DNA of 64,000 nt from Acanthaster planci (Eukaryota > Echinodermata > Asteroidea > Valvatida > Acanthasteridae): assembly GCF_001949145.1 (NCBI RefSeq), contig NW_019091687.1, forward strand, positions 83,336-147,335. The letters run 5' to 3'. The stretch's first letter is position 1. Every line of letters begins with the position of its first letter. The translations under genes were made by a program, and so were the position numbers. Positions 59,600 to 64,000 of this stretch are shown in pieces. The notes under the pieces were generated by a model. That model had not been told where the DNA came from. It saw only the letters and a program-made list of their open reading frames with translations, and searched no databases.

Positions 59600-62500
59600 G
59601 TAGCCTACTGAAATTATTGGATAAAATTCCATACATGGACATTGCTAACTTCTCTGTCGTGACATATCAGCCATTAGAAGGCAATCATATATTCTGCAAA
59701 AAAGCAAGGGAAAATGTTGAAGCATTTACTTAGAATTTGTCAGACCTGTTTGAGTGGTACTGATACTGCCCTACTAAGTGATAGGAAAGGACTGGATTTG
59801 AGCATTGTGTGGACGCGAATTTGCACGACCTTGGATCAGTGCGAGGTGAAAACAAATGCATTTTACATTGCTTTGCATGGCAGAAGTGCATTTGCCCCGG
59901 TTATTTTCACGGCGCTGGCCGGAAGTCATGCACAAGTTGCGTCCTCCTGTACAGCTACACTGGGAGACTGGAAGAATTAAACGTGTGAGCCAATGAGGGG
60001 AGACCTCATCGAAACTTACAAGATCCGACACCGATTTGAGAGAACGGATCAGAAAAGATTCTTCCAGTTGGCCTCTACAAATACAAGAGGCCATAGTCTC
60101 AAACTCTATAAACTAGGGCTCAACAAGGCACTAAAATGTGGGCAGGACTTGTTCTCACAAAGAGTCAGCAATGATTGGAATTGTCTCCCGCCCCACATTA
60201 CAAATGCCAAAAATACCAACTCCTTTAAGATTGAGCATGACAGGCATTGGAAAGAAATGGGGGTTTATAAGGGTCATGGCCTTATTACTTCCATCAAACT
60301 GTAAGTGTAAGGGTGAGAAGTGATGGCTGGGTCGGAATGGAATTCTTTCCTGAGCTCGGAATCTCATAGTTGGGGCTGTGCCGGACAAACATTCCGAGGG
60401 CTGGTGAATGTAGCATGACCGTCAAGGTCAATTGTAGTAACCGGAATGATGTGAAACCGGGTTTGTCCGAGCCGGAAATCATGGCTGTCCATTCTCGCAA
60501 AAACTAGCGGCCTCTTCCACTTGTCCCAATAACGTCATGTTCAACAATGTTGACAAAGGATTTCCTCGGAAAATACTCCAATATTGACTTTTCAATTGGC
60601 AGAATATTAAAGAAAGTATAGTTTTTGTTTGGTGTTCAGAGTTTTGAATTTGGTGGGTGAAAGAAATTGGCCTACTTTAACTTGTTTAAATTTGCCAGCC
60701 AGCTTACCGAATCTTTCATGCATTGGAATGTTTTCTGTACTTATGTAAAAGTTAAACATCAAGCCCTGTGTAAGTTTTAGTGGTTGGGCTGTACAAGGTT
60801 GAACTTATCAAAATGCCGAAAAGCCAGGTGTTGAATCCTGAAGAACATTAGAAGAGTTTATTTCCAACATGCGATGAGCACCATTTTGGTGTCTTTTTGG
60901 TGTCAGAATCCTACCCTCTCTCAGTTTCCTGCAGTCAGTTTCTACATCTTTCAGACAGCTACACGTTAACACAAATTTAATGAGTCAATTGTGGAAAAAT
61001 TGCACGTTTCTCAAATGGATACATCATTTTGGAAGTAAACCCTTCATTTTCATGTATGAGTACTTCTCTTGGGCATACCTTTTTTTTGTAATTAAAGGGA
61101 AAAACTGTTTTTTTTTTTTTCATGACAATCCGAAGGAGACATTGTTCGTTTGTTTACGGATGATGTCAACGGAACTCAAGCAACCGGACTTCTCCAAGTC
61201 AGCTATAAAGGAGATTGGTGGTGGATATGCGGATTGGGCGTGAACTTGACTGTGTCGTCGTTGGTCTGTCGTCAGCTGGGTTTCACCAACGTCAGCTGGG
61301 TTAACGCCGTAAATGACTTAAGGGTCTCAAAACAAGAACGGTTTGGCAGGATAGAGTGTGAGGGAACTGAGAAAACGCTCACAGATTGCAAGTACTATCT
61401 GGACGAGACCTACTCCTGCCCATTAGGCGTCTTGGCAGAGATTAAATGCAAGGATAACATGGCAACTCCACTGCCTGGTAAGCTAAAAAAAAAAGGGGGA
61501 TTGTATATTCAGGGACGCCCCCGTTTATTTCTCATTTCAATCTGGTAAAATTGGTCAGACCCCCCCAACAAAAACCAAAGACAATGCTCTGATTATTGTA
61601 CTGACTAAATTTTCTGGAAATTTGGAATTATAACTTGTGAGAAAATGTGACGTTCTTTCTTGCTGCCATACAACTGTAACTCCACCGCGTGTCATGTCTT
61701 AAAATACTCCCAGTTTCCTCTCATAATTTCCCTCAAAACTCAAAACCCTAGACTCTTTTGACAACATCAACCCTACAGTTGTTGAGCATGATGTCACAGT
61801 CATCTACTTAAGGCGAATCAAAATGTTAAAATGTAGGTCTCCCTTTTTTTATTAAGAACGGGGCCTAAATGTACAATCCCCCTCAAAAAAAAACCATTCG
61901 TGTGTTTTTCGTAGAAGATAATGGCTTTCAACCCCCCCTTTGACTTTTTTTCCCATATCATTGAAATGCATTTTCTAACCTGCTGAGTGAGCCTTTGGGA
62001 GGGTTTTTGGTAATGTCTCGCCATCATTTTGACACTACAATTGTGAATATTTGATATACTGATCTCGTGCAATGCCCACTTTGCAAAGACATTTCAGCCA
62101 AGAAGGTATAGTTTCTCCGTTGGTGTGCTCTATGCACACGAGCTGACATATGTAGCTAAGAACATCAAACCCCCCCGCAAAAAAAAAATACCGTATGTTG
62201 GAATGAGTTCAACGTTCACCCTTGTTCCAATAACGAGTGCCTTTACATACATGCAAAGTTTCAGAGAGATTGGGTTTGGCACAGGTGAGTTTGGGAGGGG
62301 GTGACGAAATCCATTCCCCCCCCCAAGGCTGTGAGATGGTCCAACAAAGCCTGGTCTGTGCTCGTGGGGTTGGCAGGGTCCAATCAAAAGTCACCATCAG
62401 ACAGTTTTCCTGAGATGAGCTACCATTGCTGTCGGCAAGCAGGTGTTAGCAACCCTGATGCTTACTCTCTTGAAACAAGAGTTATTGATCAAATGGCACA

Positions 62501-63552
62501 TAATGGTCACCACTTGGGTCATGTGCAGCTCTTGTCACTGGTCTCTTGGGTTTCTCGTGCTTTTCGCCATTTATCAAAGCTCTGAGGGCTCCCTCACCTG
62601 CTATCTAAATACTGTTGTCTTTGGCTAAGACAGTGATGGGTGCAAGTTGTGTCACACGGGCCAAGAGAGTTTTCCCTGAACCACACATTATCATACCAAT
62701 AATGCCAGAGGCTAAAAACACATTGATTTGACAATCTTTTATTTGTTTTTTTTAGTTAATAGTAAAGTTCTCAAACCAAAGCTTGAAATGACCAGTGCTT
62801 GGACTTTCAAGAATTGTATAGTCCAACCTTACTTGCAATTTAATTTTTCGTCCGTGGACTTAAGGTTTCATTTCATCCAAACTTCCGGCTAGAGGTGTTA
62901 TTTCTCTAGACTTTTTGCAGATTTTTAGAATTTTGGGCTCTTCAAATCAGTGATTTTTTTTTAGAGGGTTAATTGTTTGGGCTCTGCTACTTTTCTCACC
63001 CACACGTTGTCCCAAAGAGTGCAGGCTTTCACACAGTCGGAGCTTTCTGTGAGGAACCGCTTGCTGTGCTGCCTGTAGCAATTAAAATCTCTGAAAGGTC
63101 ACAGCATTTTTTTTTCATTATCCTCATTGTTGTAAGTCCCTTGCTGGATGTTTTGTGTGGATTTCTTTTCACGGCCCGATCCGGGACCTCTGCCGCAGAT
63201 TTTCAGGTCCGTTTGGTGGGCGGGACGTTCCCCTACGAAGGGAGGGTGGAGATCTCCTACAACGGCCAGTGGGGGACAGTCTGTGACGACAGCTGGGACT
63301 ACAAGGACGCGGACGTTGTTTGCCAGCAGCTGGGCTTCCACACCGCTGAAGCCATCGCCACCACGGCCTACTTTGGCGAGGGCAGCGGGCCCATCTTACT
63401 TGACGATGTCGCGTGCGAAGGGAACGAGACCAGCATCGTGAACTGCCCTCACTCAGGGATCGGGGAACACAACTGTAAACACAGCGAGGATGCGGGCGTC
63501 CGATGCACTGTCAATAAAACCCAGCTTGAGACGCTGTCACCCGAAATCACAA
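59503..63552 (+). CDS. SRCR-domain secreted or cell-surface protein, 3' end outside window
   Basis: Three exons: 59503-59599, 61136-61477, 63199-63552, all phase 1 at their junctions, as is usual for SRCR-encoding exons. They encode a signal peptide and two scavenger receptor cysteine-rich domains. The last donor (aca a/gtaaga) is open, so more domains or a membrane anchor should follow beyond 64000. SRCR proteins bind microbial or endogenous ligands and are greatly expanded in echinoderms and amphioxus; ligand and role here are unknown. The reading frame stays open in the last intron to 63629, but the donor at 63553 is strong. Confidence 0.85.
59993..60303 (+). mobile_element. LINE (CR1/Jockey-type) ORF2 3'-terminal remnant
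   Basis: An open frame of 103 codons gives RGDLIETYKIRHRFERTDQK, FFQLASTNTRGHSLKLYKL, LFSQRVSNDWNCLPPHITNA and NSFKIEHDRHW. This is the conserved segment after the reverse transcriptase domain in CR1/Jockey-type non-LTR elements. The rest of the element is missing, as expected for 5' truncation. It lies in the first intron of the SRCR gene, sense orientation, with few disabling changes. Confidence 0.88.
61136..61477 (+). CDS. SRCR gene exon 2: SRCR domain 1 (atypical)
   Basis: One 114-codon exon, one domain. VRLFTDDVNGTQATGLLQVSY opens it; VCRQLGF is the signature core; six cysteines (in ICGL, VCRQ, ECEG, DCKY, SCPL, KCKD). The usual WGTVCDD segment reads WWWICGLG. NVT/NVS-type glycosylation sites are present. 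The acceptor is ccgaag/g after a T-run. Confidence 0.88.
61478..63198 (+). other. SRCR gene intron 2, no gene seen
   Basis: 1.7 kb of AT-rich intron with short homopolymer runs and no recognised element or coding segment. Confidence 0.7.
63199..63552 (+). CDS. SRCR gene exon 3: SRCR domain 2 (canonical)
   Basis: Textbook sequence: FQVRLVGGTFPYEGRVEISY, GQWGTVCDDSWDYKDADVVC, QQLGF, FGEGSGPILLDDVACEGNE, NCPHSGIGEHNCKHSEDAGV, RC. Six cysteines; the residue after LG is Phe rather than Cys. A Thr/Glu-rich linker (NKTQLETLSPEIT) ends the exon. Confidence 0.95.
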
Positions 63553-64000
63553 GTAAGACCCAGGAAAGGCCAATCCTCACTTGGCAAGAAAGTGAATACG
63601 AACATGAAACTGTGACATTAAATATTTGATTTGGAAATTTGCAAAAAATCAACACTTTTTAACCAAAGTGAATTTTGCTGCAAATGTTTCTTGACGGCAA
63701 GTTTGCTTCACTTTTGTATTTGCTTAAAGTGTGAACTGGCCTTAATGATGGAAAACTTATTCAGATTCTTTGTGTGGGGCCAACATACGTTGTTTAGTCA
63801 GCAGCCCGAGTGAAAACCAAGACCTTACAATTTCACGTTTAGAGAAATATACGTCACATTCAGAGTTGGCGTTGAGAAGCTCTCACAAATGGGTTGCTCA
63901 CTTGCAAGAGGTCAGTCAAATGGCAAACTGCCAATCATGACTCCCCACGGGCTTCCTTTTAATGGCTGTGGGCATCAACTGTTGAGGGCGGTGTTACCTG
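63553..64000 (+). other. SRCR gene intron 3, beginning
   Basis: 448 bp after a strong donor (gtaaga). No further SRCR signature (VRL, WG-V, CRQLG) is visible in any plus frame before the window ends. Confidence 0.7.

Overview
The window is animal (bilaterian) nuclear DNA. It holds five intron-rich protein genes with canonical GT-AG splicing, introns of roughly 0.1-2 kb, GC-rich exons in AT-richer surroundings, and many short dispersed repeats. An SRCR receptor-like gene, a TRAF7-like gene and intron sizes of this order would fit an invertebrate deuterostome (echinoderm, hemichordate or amphioxus). That placement is inference; the species cannot be read from the sequence. All exon joins given here were derived by hand from reading frame, splice phase and remembered similarity to human proteins.

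Layout. (1) 1-3851: AT-rich upstream DNA with a perfect hairpin at 2204-2240. (2) 3852-21121, plus strand: TBC1D31 (WDR67), 20 internal exons plus two phase-compatible alternative last exons; its 5' end is not resolved. Its introns hold a 17-copy array of 37-bp tRNA-5'-half-like units, two SINEs and a hAT-like element. (3) 22484-28860, minus strand: an RNF212/RNF212B-type meiotic RING protein, 15 exons, 296 aa, three of them microexons of 22-29 nt. (4) 32229-45923, plus strand: complete cytosolic alanyl-tRNA synthetase (AARS1), 20 coding exons, 974 aa; a 983-base run of N lies in its intron 13. (5) 50159-59249, minus strand: a TRAF7-like RING / zinc-finger / coiled-coil / WD40 protein, 14 exons, 607 aa. 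(6) 59503-63552 and beyond, plus strand: an SRCR-domain protein with a signal peptide, cut by the window end.

Gene orientation alternates. TBC1D31 and RNF212 converge, as do AARS1 and the TRAF7-like gene. RNF212 and AARS1 diverge over about 3.4 kb. The TRAF7-like and SRCR genes diverge with only 253 bp between start codons, so they may share a promoter. The genes do not form a pathway: they cover centriolar satellites, meiotic recombination, translation, ubiquitin signalling and cell-surface recognition.

The repeat fraction is rich: four copies of a tRNA-derived SINE, four 190-bp TTAA-bounded MITEs (piggyBac-like ends), a 685-bp hAT-like element, two long palindromic MITEs, a LINE 3' remnant, two minisatellites and further dispersed repeat families. 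The most unusual items are the tRNA-half array, the divergent TRAF7-like/SRCR pair, the two last exons of TBC1D31 and the single RNF212/RNF212B-like gene.
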